Shown: positions 1 to 6,035, numbered from the stretch's first letter. The stretch: DNA of 6,035 nt from JBFWWW01 sp050245975 (GCA_050245975.1 JBFWWW010000208.1:1-6035), one strand, 5' to 3'. A program made the numbers and translations. The notes: a model not told the origin generated them from the letters alone.

Positions 1-38
1 GGCGCAACCGCCGCTGCCCGCACGCGCGGAATAGCCCC
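1..38. other. Short non-coding stretch downstream of recG
   Basis: This is the region just beyond the recG TGA. Read in the recG direction it contains one tiny possible stem (CCGC-gcgt-GCGG, about positions 18-29) with no T-tract after it. I do not call an intrinsic terminator. Too little sequence is present to say what gene lies to the left. Confidence 0.4.
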
Positions 39-2156
39 TCAGCCTGCACGGAAGAGGCGCACCGCCTCGTCGCACTCGAAAAGATAGAGCAGCGTGCGCA
101 GCGCATCCCCGCGCGGCGTCGACAGCCCCGGGTCCTGGCTCAGCACCAGGCGCGCGTCGTCGCGCGCCGCGACCAGCAGCTCGGGGAAGTTCGGCACATT
201 GGCGATGCGGAATTCGGGCATGCCGCTCTGGCGCGCGCCCAGCACCTCGCCGCCGCCGCGCAGCTCGAGGTCCTTCTCCGCGATGAGGAAGCCGTCGTCG
301 CTTTCCTCCATCATGGCAAGCCGCGCGCGCGCGGTCTCGCCGATGTCGGCCTTGTGCAGCAGCATGCAGAAGCTCTCGCGGCTGCCGCGGCCGACGCGGC
401 CGCGCAGCTGGTGCAGCTGGGCGAGGCCGAAACGCTCGGCATGCTCGATCACCATGATGCTGGCGTTGGGCACATTGACGCCCACCTCGATCACCGTTGT
501 GGCGACGAGCACCTTGAGATCGCCGGCCGCATACGCCGCCATGGTGGCGTCCTTGGCCTTGTCCGGCATGGCCCCGTGCAGGAGGCCGACGGCCGAGGCG
601 CCGAAAATCTGCGCCAGGTGCGCGTGGCGCTCCTCGGCAGCGGCCAGCTCGGAGACGTCGCTGCTCTCGATGAGCGGGCAGACCCAGTAGACCTGCGCGC
701 CTTCGGCCAGCTGGAGCTTGAGCCGCTGGATGAGGCGCTCCATGGATTCGAGAGGGATCGCCTTGGTCACGATGGGCTTGCGGCCGGCCGGCTTCTCGGT
801 GAGGCGCGACACGTCGAGATCGCCGTAGTGCGTCATCAGCAGCGTGCGCGGGATCGGCGTCGCGGTCATGACGAGAACGTTGGCGCCGCCGTCGCCGCCC
901 TTGGTCTGCAGCGCGAGGCGCTGGTGCACGCCGAAGCGGTGCTGCTCGTCGATGACGGCGAAGGCGAGGTCGCGGAAGGCGACGTCGTCCTGGAACAGCG
1001 CATGGGTGCCGACGAGAATGTCGAGGTCGCCCGCCTTGAGCGCGTCGAGCAGCGCCTGACGCGGGCGGCCCTTCTCGCGCCCCGTCAGCAGGCCGAGGCG
1101 CAGGCCCGCCGCGTCGGCGAGGGGCGCGATGGTTTCGGCATGCTGGCGCGCAAGCACTTCGGTGGGCGCCATCAGTGCCGCCTGCGCGCCGCCCTCGACG
1201 GCGATGGCCATCGCCAGCAGCGCGACGATGGTCTTGCCGGAGCCGACGTCGCCCTGCAGCAAGCGCAGCATGCGGTGCGGGGCGGCCATGTCCTCGGCGA
1301 TCTCGCCCAGCGCGCGGCGCTGGGAGGCCGTCAGCGCGAAGGGAAGCGCATCGGCGATGCGCGCGCGGATGCGCCCGTCGCCGGAGATGCGCCGGCCGCG
1401 CTGCGCCTTCTGGCCCTGGCGCACGAGGCCGAGGGCGAGCTGGCCGGCGAGCAGCTCGTCATAGGCGAGCCGCTGCCACGCCGGCGAGGCGGTGGAAACG
1501 TCGCCTGAGTCTTCCGGGCGATGCAGGCGCCGGGCCGCCGAGCGGAAATCGGGCCAGCCGCGGGCCTTGAGCCAGGCCGCGTCCTGCCATTCCGTGCACT
1601 CCGGCACGCGCTCGGCCGCCTGGCGCGCCGCCTTGAGCAGGATCTTCGAGGAGAGACCGGCGGTGAGCGGATAGACGGGCTCCAGCAGCGGCAGGTCGTC
1701 GCGCTTGTCGGGGGCGACGATGTAGTCGGGATGTGCCATCTGCAGCTGGTCGTTGTAGCGCTCGATGCGGCCGCTGACATAGCGCTCGCTGCCGACGGGC
1801 AGCTGGCGCTCGATCAGGGTGCGCTCGGCGTGGAAGAACACGAGCTCGATGCGGCCGCTGTCGTCCTCGCACAGAACCTTGGTGGGGGCCTTGCTGTTGC
1901 CGCGCGGGGCGAAGCGGTGCTTGAGGACGCGCACGAAGAGCGTGGCGATGGTGCCGGCCACGGCGGCGGCCAGCGTCGGGGTCGCACGGCGGTCGATGAC
2001 GCCGGTCGGCAGATGCCAGAGCACGTCGATGACGCGGGGCTCGACGATGCCCGGCGGCAGGCGCAGCGCCTTGCGCAGCAAAATCTCCATCCGCGGCCCG
2101 ATGCCGGCGAGGCTCTTCGCCGAGGCGAAAAGGGGATTGAGCGACGTGGGACGCAT
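39..2156 (-). CDS. recG: ATP-dependent DNA helicase RecG
   Basis: RecG is a cytoplasmic SF2 double-strand DNA translocase that regresses stalled replication forks and branch-migrates Holliday junctions and R-loops. The product is 705 aa, a normal family length. The N-terminus (MRPTSLNPLF, then SLAGIGPR at 15-22) is the usual start of alphaproteobacterial RecG. An OB-fold wedge follows at about 60-155. The first helicase domain has Walker A GDVGSGKT (302-309), motif Ia PTEVLARQH (331-339), motif II DEQH (403-406) and motif III TAT (431-433). The second has motif V TTVIEVGVNVPN (553-564) and motif VI QLRGRVGR (583-590). The TRG element LELRGGGEVLGARQSG (630-645) couples ATPase activity to translocation. 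All catalytic motifs are intact. The frame is open for 46 more codons upstream to an ATG at 2294, but that extension is low-complexity R/P/A/G and lies in the divergent control region, so I chose the ATG at 2156. The only nearby Shine-Dalgarno-like GGAG is just 2 nt from this ATG, so initiation may be weak. The gene stands alone on its strand, divergent from sdhE-mfd. Identity is very secure; the start is well supported. Confidence 0.97.
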   Translation of the reverse strand: MRPTSLNPLFASAKSLAGIGPRMEILLRKALRLPPGIVEPRVIDVLWHLPTGVIDRRATPTLAAAVAGTIATLFVRVLKHRFAPRGNSKAPTKVLCEDDSGRIELVFFHAERTLIERQLPVGSERYVSGRIERYNDQLQMAHPDYIVAPDKRDDLPLLEPVYPLTAGLSSKILLKAARQAAERVPECTEWQDAAWLKARGWPDFRSAARRLHRPEDSGDVSTASPAWQRLAYDELLAGQLALGLVRQGQKAQRGRRISGDGRIRARIADALPFALTASQRRALGEIAEDMAAPHRMLRLLQGDVGSGKTIVALLAMAIAVEGGAQAALMAPTEVLARQHAETIAPLADAAGLRLGLLTGREKGRPRQALLDALKAGDLDILVGTHALFQDDVAFRDLAFAVIDEQHRFGVHQRLALQTKGGDGGANVLVMTATPIPRTLLMTHYGDLDVSRLTEKPAGRKPIVTKAIPLESMERLIQRLKLQLAEGAQVYWVCPLIESSDVSELAAAEERHAHLAQIFGASAVGLLHGAMPDKAKDATMAAYAAGDLKVLVATTVIEVGVNVPNASIMVIEHAERFGLAQLHQLRGRVGRGSRESFCMLLHKADIGETARARLAMMEESDDGFLIAEKDLELRGGGEVLGARQSGMPEFRIANVPNFPELLVAARDDARLVLSQDPGLSTPRGDALRTLLYLFECDEAVRLFRAG
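388..431. repeat. recG copy of inverted recG/mfd homology block (motif VI)
   Basis: This 44-bp block encodes FGLAQLHQLRGRVGR in recG and matches mfd 5387-5430 in inverted orientation at 41 of 44 positions by my manual alignment. It reflects shared helicase motif VI plus uniform GC-rich codon use, not a mobile repeat. Confidence 0.6.
839..863. repeat. recG copy of perfect 25-bp inverted block (motif III)
   Basis: This segment of recG encodes ATPIPRTL and is the exact reverse complement of mfd 4982-5006 (25 of 25 by eye). It coincides with conserved helicase motif III. Confidence 0.65.
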
Positions 2157-2198
2157 GGCTCCGGATGGTGGCTCTCGTGTCGCGCCGGCCGGTGGCGC

Positions 2199-2231
2199 GC
2201 GCAGGCGGATCGGGTGCGCCGATCCGTGCGC
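2199..2231. repeat. Bulged inverted repeat in the recG leader
   Basis: The arms CGGATCGG (2206-2213) and CCGATCCG (2219-2226) are perfect 8-bp complements around a 5-nt loop. After a 2-nt bulge (GG, 2204-2205) the stem resumes with GCGCA (2199-2203) pairing to TGCGC (2227-2231), giving 13 bp of pairing in 33 nt. It lies 43-75 nt upstream of the recG ATG, inside the likely untranslated leader. No T-tract follows it in the recG direction, so it is not a standard intrinsic terminator. It could be an operator or an mRNA leader hairpin; the function is unknown. Confidence 0.6.
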
Positions 2232-2249
2232 TTTCCTCATTGGGCCCGA

Positions 2250-2266
2250 GGCGGTATACCACCGCC
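2250..2266. promoter_or_regulatory. Central inverted repeat with GGTATACC palindrome
   Basis: GGCGGT-ATACC-ACCGCC is a perfect 6-bp inverted repeat around a 5-nt centre. Overlapping it is the 8-bp palindrome GGTATACC (2253-2260), one of the few AT-containing spots in the control region. It supplies a TATACC -10-like hexamer on each strand. It could be a shared -10 for two opposed promoters or a repressor site over them. Both roles are inferred. Confidence 0.4.
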
Positions 2267-2280
2267 GCAAGCCGGACGAA

Positions 2281-2295
2281 GGTGGCCGTGCCACC
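2281..2295. repeat. Small inverted repeat in the sdhE leader
   Basis: GGTGGC-CGT-GCCACC is a perfect 6-bp inverted repeat with a 3-nt loop, 61-75 nt upstream of the sdhE start. There is no T-tract, so it is not a terminator by sequence. Six-bp G/C-rich arms can arise by chance at this base composition. Confidence 0.35.
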
Positions 2296-2355
2296 GGCGC
2301 CCGTCAAGCGTGCAACGCAAGATATGCAACCGAACGACCACACCGCGAGCGTTCC

Positions 2356-2655
2356 ATGACGCTGCCGACCGACGACATCGAGGTGCGTCGCCGGCGCGCC
2401 GCCTATCGCGCCGGCCATCGCGGCACGAAGGAGATGGACTGGCTGCTCGGCCGCTATGCCGATGCGGTGCTGCCGGCGCTGCCGGTTGCCGAGCTGGCGG
2501 CCTTCGAGGAGCTGCTGGCGCTGCCCGATCCGGAGCTGCACGCCTGGATCATCGATCCGGCGCCCATCGCCGGCCGTGCGATCGCGGAACTCATCGGGCG
2601 CATTCGCGCGTTTCACGGGCTGGACGCCGAGGCCGGAGCTGAAAGCCGGTCATGA
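2356..2655 (+). CDS. sdhE: SdhE/Sdh5-family FAD assembly factor 2 (DUF339)
   Basis: This is a 99-aa protein of the SdhE/YgfY/Sdh5 family, a small soluble factor that promotes covalent FAD attachment to the flavoprotein subunit SdhA of succinate dehydrogenase and related flavoproteins. The family signature is clear: an arginine-rich start (VRRRRAAYRAGHRG, 10-23) leads into the RGxxE motif R22-G-T-K-E26, followed by MDWLLGRYAD (27-36). The second half has the typical helix-turn LLALPDPELHAWI (53-65) and ends in a family-like IGRIRAFHG helix (80-88). There is no signal peptide or membrane segment, and the length is normal (about 80-100 aa). I chose the ATG at 2356 because family similarity begins just after it and further upstream lies the control region. 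The ribosome-binding site is weak (GAG at 2347-2349). The gene is followed after 13 bp by mfd on the same strand, so the two are probably co-transcribed although their functions are unrelated. The family call is secure; the biochemical role is inherited from characterised homologues. Confidence 0.92.
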   Translation: MTLPTDDIEVRRRRAAYRAGHRGTKEMDWLLGRYADAVLPALPVAELAAFEELLALPDPELHAWIIDPAPIAGRAIAELIGRIRAFHGLDAEAGAESRS

Positions 2656-2658
2656 GGA
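2653..2658 (+). promoter_or_regulatory. mfd ribosome-binding site overlapping the sdhE stop
   Basis: TGAGGA contains the sdhE TGA and a GAGG Shine-Dalgarno core, placed 10 nt before the mfd ATG at 2669. An in-frame TTG at 2663 is an alternative start that would add two residues, but its spacing is only 4 nt, so ATG is preferred. A ribosome terminating on sdhE would occupy this site, which suggests translational coupling. Confidence 0.55.
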
Positions 2659-2668
2659 TCAGTTGGCA

Positions 2669-5600
2669 ATGACGGACAAGACCGCGACCGGCGGCCGCTT
2701 CGAAATTCTCACCGGGGTGCCGGAAGGGCTCGACGCGCTCGTGCTGGCGCGCCTTGCCGAGGAGGCGAACCGGCCCGGCAACCCGGCCCTGCTGGCGCAT
2801 GTGGCGCGCGACGACCGGCGCATGGAGGCGGTCGCCGCCGGCCTCGCGTTCTTCGCGCCGAAGATGCGCGTGCTGCAGATGCCGGCGTGGGACACGGTGC
2901 CGTACGACCGCATCGGCCCCAACGCCGAGATCGTCGCCCGCCGGATCGCCACCCTGGCCCGCCTCGCGCTCGCCGCGCGCAAGGAACCGACGATCGTCCT
3001 CACCACCGTCAACGCCATCCTGCAGCGCGTGCCGCCGCGCAGCTTCCTGCGCCACGCGCTGAAACAGATCGCGCCCGGTCAGCGCATCGACATGGGACGC
3101 CTGATCCGCCGGCTGGAGCTGTCCGGCTACCAGCGCACCGGCACGGTGATGGAGGCCGGCGAATACGCCGTGCGCGGGCATATCGTCGACCTCTACCCGC
3201 CCGCGCGCACGAGCCCGGTGCGGCTCGATTTCTTCGGCGACACGCTGGAGGCCATCAAGAGCTTCGACGCGGAGACGCAGCGCACCAGCCGCGCGGTGCA
3301 GAAGCTGGCGCTGATGCCGGTGAGCGAGGTGGCGTACGGCGAGGAGGCGGAGAAGCTGTTCCGCACGCGCTATGTCGCCACCTTCGGACCGGCGACGAAC
3401 GGCGATCCGCTGTACGAGGCCGTCAGCGTCGGCCAGCGCTATCCCGGCATCGATCACTGGGTGCCGCTGTTCCACGACCGGCTCGAGACGCTGTTCGACT
3501 ACCTGGGCGATGCGCCCGTCAGCATGGACCACCGGGCCGACGAAGCCGTCGCCGAACGGCTGGAGCAGATCGCGGAGCACTACAAGGCGCGCGTGGACGC
3601 GCTGGAGACGCTGTCGTTCGGCGCCCCGCCCTACAACCCGGTGCCGACGGACATGATGTTCCTGTCGGAGCCCGAGTGGCGGCGGCTGACGGGCGCGCGC
3701 ACGCTGCGCCACCTCGATCCGTTCGAGCAGGCCGCCGCGCCGGCGGGTGCCGAGGTGCGCTCCTTCGAGGGGCGGACGGGCCGGTCCTTCGCCGCCGAGC
3801 GCAGCGCCGAGGGCGTCAACGTGTTCGACGCGGTGGCCGGATATGCACGGTCGCTGACGGAGCGCGGCAAGCGCGTCATCGTGGCGTCATGGACGGCGGG
3901 CGCCCGCGAGCGGCTCGTCAGCCTGCTCGCCGACCACAAGCTGTCGGGCGCGCGCAAGGTCGATACGTTCGCCGACGCGATGGCGCTGCCGCAGCCCGAG
4001 ATCGCGTTCGCGGTGCTGGGCCTGGAGAACGGGTTCGATACGCCGCACCTCGCCGTCATCGCCGAGCAGGACATCCTGGGTGACAGGCTCGTGCGGCCGC
4101 GCCGGCGCGCGCGCAAGGCGGCCGACGTCATCACGGAAGCGACGAGCCTCGCGGTCGGCGACCTCGTCGTGCATGCCGACCACGGCATCGGACGGTTCGT
4201 GGGGCTCGAGACCATCACCGCGCTGGGCGCGCCGCACGACTGCCTCGAGCTCGTCTATGCCGGTGGCGACAAGCTCTACCTGCCGGTGGAGAACATCGAG
4301 CTGCTGTCGCGCTACGGCGCGGACGAAGGCAACGCCGACCTCGATCGCCTGGGCGGCGCCGGATGGCAGACGCGCAAGGCGCGCCTCAAGCAGCGGCTGC
4401 GCGAGATGGCGGCCGAGCTCATCAAGATCGCGGCCCTGCGCACGCTGCGGGAAGCGCCGGCGATCGCCCCGCCCGAGGGCGCCTACGACGAATTCGTCGC
4501 CCGGTTCCCCTACGAGGAGACCGAGGACCAGGACGCCTCCGTAGGGGCGGTGCTGGAGGACCTGGGCTCGGGCCGCCCGATGGACCGGCTGGTGTGCGGC
4601 GACGTCGGCTTCGGCAAGACGGAGGTCGCCTTGCGCGCGGCGTTCGTCGCGGCCATGGCCGGCTTCCAGGTGGCGGTCGTGGTGCCGACGACGCTGCTGG
4701 CGCGCCAGCACTTCAAGACGTTCACCGACCGCTTCAAGGGCCTGCCGGTGCGCATCGCCCAGGCCTCGCGCATGGTCGGAACCAAGGAGCTTGCCGCGGT
4801 GCGCAGCGGGCTCAGGGACGGCTCCATCGATATCGTGGTCGGCACGCACGCCCTGCTCGGCAAGTCCATCAGCTTCGCGCGTCTCGGCCTGCTGATCGTC
4901 GACGAGGAGCAGCACTTCGGCGTCGGCCACAAGGAGCGGCTGAAGCAGCTGCGCGAGGACGTGCACGTGCTCACGCTGACGGCGACGCCGATCCCGCGCA
5001 CGCTGCAGCTGGCGCTGTCGGGCGTGCGCGAGCTGTCGCTCATCACGACGCCGCCGGTGGACCGTCTCGCGGTGCGCACCTACATCTCGCCGTTCGATCC
5101 CGTCATCCTGCGCGAGGCTTTGCGGCGCGAGCGCTACCGCGGCGGCCAGAGCTTCTATGTCGTGCCGCGCATCTCCGATCTCGACGACGTGGTGGAGTTC
5201 CTGTCGGAGGCGACGCCGGAGCTGCGCGTCGCGCGCGCGCACGGCCAGCTGACGCCGGGCGAGCTCGAGGACGTGATGAGCGCGTTCTACGACGGCAAGT
5301 ACGACGTGCTGGTGTCGACGGCGATCGTGGAATCCGGCCTCGACATTCCGAACGCCAACACGCTGATCGTGCATCGCGCCGACATGTTCGGCCTCGCCCA
5401 GCTCTACCAGCTGCGCGGGCGCGTCGGCCGTTCCAAGACGCGTGCCTATGCCTATTTCACGACGCCGGTCGGCAAGGCGCTGACGCCGGCGGCCGACAAG
5501 CGGCTCAAGGTCCTGCAGTCGCTGGACACGCTGGGCGCGGGCTTCTCGCTCGCCAGCCACGACCTCGACATCCGCGGCGCCGGCAACCTGCTGGGCGAGG

Positions 5601-6035
5601 AGCAGTCGGGCCACATCCGCGAGGTGGGCTTCGAGCTCTACCAGTCGATGCTGGAGGAAGCGGTGGCGTCGCTGAAAGGCGGCGGCGACGAGGCGGCCGA
5701 CCAGTGGAGCCCGCAGATCGCGCTCGGCACGGCGGTGCTCATCCCGGAGAGCTACGTCGGCGACCTGCAGCTCCGCCTCGGGCTCTACCGCCGCCTGTCC
5801 GCGCTGGAGAAGCGCTCCGACATCGACAATTTCGCCGCCGAGATGGTCGACCGCTTCGGCGAGCTGCCGCCCGAGGTGCGCCACCTGCTCGACGTCGTGG
5901 AGATCAAGGGCCTGTGCCGCGCGGCCGGCATCCAGCAGAGCGATGCCGGGCCCAAGGGCGCGGTCATCGCCTTCCGCCGCCACACCTTCGCCTACCCGGC
6001 GGGGCGCTTCGACACCATCCAGCGCTCGGGCGGGG
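2669..6035 (+). CDS. mfd: Transcription-repair coupling factor Mfd (3' end outside window)
   Basis: Mfd binds RNA polymerase stalled at DNA lesions, pushes it off by ATP-driven translocation and recruits UvrA to begin nucleotide excision repair. The window holds 1122 codons with no stop; E. coli Mfd is 1148 aa, so only the extreme C-terminus is missing. The UvrB-like N-terminal module spans about 1-350, with PAWDTVPYDRIGP (72-84) and the UvrA-contact domain around GEYAVRGHIVDLYPP (164-178). The RNA-polymerase-interacting domain is near 496-548 (VGDLVVHADHGIGRF to ENIELLSRYG). The translocase has Walker A GDVGFGKT (644-651), PTTLLARQH (673-681), motif II DEEQH (745-749), TAT (771-773), motif V STAIVESGLDIPN (883-895) and motif VI QLRGRVGR (914-921). 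The TRG element DLDIRGAGNLLGEEQSG covers 965-981. The autoinhibitory C-terminal TRCF domain begins near 1020 and is cut by the window edge. No Walker A motif is visible in the UvrB-like part, as is normal. All motor motifs look intact and no frameshift was found. It lies directly downstream of sdhE. Confidence 0.97.
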   Translation, partial: MTDKTATGGRFEILTGVPEGLDALVLARLAEEANRPGNPALLAHVARDDRRMEAVAAGLAFFAPKMRVLQMPAWDTVPYDRIGPNAEIVARRIATLARLALAARKEPTIVLTTVNAILQRVPPRSFLRHALKQIAPGQRIDMGRLIRRLELSGYQRTGTVMEAGEYAVRGHIVDLYPPARTSPVRLDFFGDTLEAIKSFDAETQRTSRAVQKLALMPVSEVAYGEEAEKLFRTRYVATFGPATNGDPLYEAVSVGQRYPGIDHWVPLFHDRLETLFDYLGDAPVSMDHRADEAVAERLEQIAEHYKARVDALETLSFGAPPYNPVPTDMMFLSEPEWRRLTGARTLRHLDPFEQAAAPAGAEVRSFEGRTGRSFAAERSAEGVNVFDAVAGYARSLTERGKRVIVASWTAGARERLVSLLADHKLSGARKVDTFADAMALPQPEIAFAVLGLENGFDTPHLAVIAEQDILGDRLVRPRRRARKAADVITEATSLAVGDLVVHADHGIGRFVGLETITALGAPHDCLELVYAGGDKLYLPVENIELLSRYGADEGNADLDRLGGAGWQTRKARLKQRLREMAAELIKIAALRTLREAPAIAPPEGAYDEFVARFPYEETEDQDASVGAVLEDLGSGRPMDRLVCGDVGFGKTEVALRAAFVAAMAGFQVAVVVPTTLLARQHFKTFTDRFKGLPVRIAQASRMVGTKELAAVRSGLRDGSIDIVVGTHALLGKSISFARLGLLIVDEEQHFGVGHKERLKQLREDVHVLTLTATPIPRTLQLALSGVRELSLITTPPVDRLAVRTYISPFDPVILREALRRERYRGGQSFYVVPRISDLDDVVEFLSEATPELRVARAHGQLTPGELEDVMSAFYDGKYDVLVSTAIVESGLDIPNANTLIVHRADMFGLAQLYQLRGRVGRSKTRAYAYFTTPVGKALTPAADKRLKVLQSLDTLGAGFSLASHDLDIRGAGNLLGEEQSGHIREVGFELYQSMLEEAVASLKGGGDEAADQWSPQIALGTAVLIPESYVGDLQLRLGLYRRLSALEKRSDIDNFAAEMVDRFGELPPEVRHLLDVVEIKGLCRAAGIQQSDAGPKGAVIAFRRHTFAYPAGRFDTIQRSGG
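4982..5006. repeat. mfd copy of perfect 25-bp inverted block (motif III)
   Basis: This is the partner of 839-863 and encodes the same ATPIPRTL residues in mfd with identical codons throughout. A further pair at the Walker A motif (recG 1231-1253, mfd 4598-4620) matches at 22 of 23 positions. Confidence 0.65.
5387..5430. repeat. mfd copy of inverted recG/mfd homology block (motif VI)
   Basis: This is the partner of 388-431. It encodes FGLAQLYQLRGRVGR in mfd. The three mismatches are two adjacent bases at the H/Y region and one synonymous glycine/arginine-codon position. Confidence 0.6.

Larger units (their letters stand above)
2157..2355. promoter_or_regulatory. Divergent recG / sdhE-mfd intergenic control region
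   Basis: The 199 bp between the two divergent start codons must hold the promoters for both recG (leftward) and sdhE-mfd (rightward) unless recG is also read from elsewhere. The best -10-like element is TATACC, present on both strands because it lies inside the palindrome GGTATACC (2253-2260). Rightward, TTTCCT (2232-2237) sits 17 bp upstream of TATACC (2255-2260), a plausible but weak -35/-10 pair (3/6 and 4/6 matches to the sigma-70 consensus). Leftward, the same element has only a poor -35 match (TTCGTC read from 2280 to 2275, 16-bp spacer). Both predicted leaders would be about 90 nt. The region also carries inverted repeats at 2199-2231, 2250-2266 and 2281-2295. No small gene is evident in it. 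Confidence 0.55.

Noticed and set aside
630..645. The RecG TRG element reading RGGGE as a possible defective variant.
   Set aside because: The middle residue of this element varies within the family, and the flanking arginine, glycine and glutamine positions are retained, so I see no sign of loss of function.
354..1508. A 384-codon open frame on the plus strand, antisense to recG.
   Set aside because: It covers conserved recG helicase motifs in the opposite strand and has biased, domain-free composition. It is a shadow of GC-rich coding sequence.
2199..2231. The recG leader hairpin as an intrinsic terminator or attenuator.
   Set aside because: No run of T follows the stem in the recG direction, and only a weak CTTTCC lies after it on the plus strand, where no upstream plus-strand gene needs terminating.
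2157..2294. A 46-residue N-terminal extension of RecG from the ATG at 2294.
   Set aside because: RecG family similarity starts at the ATG at 2156. The extension is low-complexity and would consume the hairpin and the central palindrome of the divergent promoter region.
1819..2355. A 179-codon in-frame upstream extension of sdhE on the plus strand.
   Set aside because: It would overlap the recG coding region antisense and yield a 278-aa protein, whereas SdhE proteins are about 80-100 aa and similarity starts just after the ATG at 2356.
1459..2616. A 385-codon minus-strand frame crossing recG, the control region and sdhE.
   Set aside because: It is in a different frame from recG, spans two supported genes and their promoter region, and is rich in R, A, H and P with no recognisable motif.
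2591..3712. A 373-codon minus-strand frame antisense to the start of mfd.
   Set aside because: It overlaps the conserved UvrB-like region of mfd and shows only shadow-type composition.
3887..5983. A 698-codon open frame on the minus strand, antisense to mfd.
   Set aside because: It lies wholly within mfd, whose motifs are continuous and intact. Its translation is dominated by R, A, H, Q, L, V, D and E with no recognisable domain, as expected when GC-rich codons with few A/T are read in reverse.
1..6035. Search for an undescribed system, mobile element, CRISPR array, tRNA or rRNA.
   Set aside because: The window is filled by three recognisable housekeeping genes with uniform base composition. 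No repeat-spacer pattern, transposase, integrase, terminal repeats or RNA gene signature was seen.

Overview
The window is a compact, very GC-rich (strongly G/C at third codon positions) bacterial chromosomal segment with three housekeeping genes and almost no spare DNA. RecG begins with an alphaproteobacterial-type N-terminus, Mfd carries a DEEQH helicase motif II, and a small SdhE-family gene sits immediately upstream of mfd and divergent from recG. I associate this layout with Alphaproteobacteria, particularly Hyphomicrobiales-like genomes. That placement comes from remembered family features and gene order, not from a search.

Layout: bases 1-38 hold only the sequence just past the recG stop. 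recG (ATP-dependent DNA helicase/branch-migration translocase) is complete on the minus strand at 2156-39. A 199-bp divergent control region (2157-2355) separates it from sdhE (succinate dehydrogenase flavinylation factor) at 2356-2655 on the plus strand. Only 13 bp later mfd (transcription-repair coupling factor) starts at 2669 and runs off the right edge after 1122 codons. Its frame is open throughout, and only the last few tens of residues of the C-terminal domain should be missing.

How they work together: RecG remodels stalled forks and recombination intermediates. Mfd displaces stalled RNA polymerase and recruits UvrA. The two are paralogues that share the same SF2 translocase module plus a TRG motif, here arranged back to back. 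SdhE acts in respiration and is linked to mfd only by tight spacing, most likely as a two-gene operon in which the mfd ribosome-binding site overlaps the sdhE stop.

I see no mobile element, CRISPR array, RNA gene or new defence-like system. The parts that standard annotation would leave unexplained are the divergent region and two smaller features. The divergent region has a strong bulged hairpin in the recG leader, a GGTATACC palindrome at its midpoint and a second small inverted repeat in the sdhE leader. The smaller features are the nested ATGA/ATGA junction between sdhE and mfd, and several nearly identical inverted DNA blocks shared by recG and mfd.
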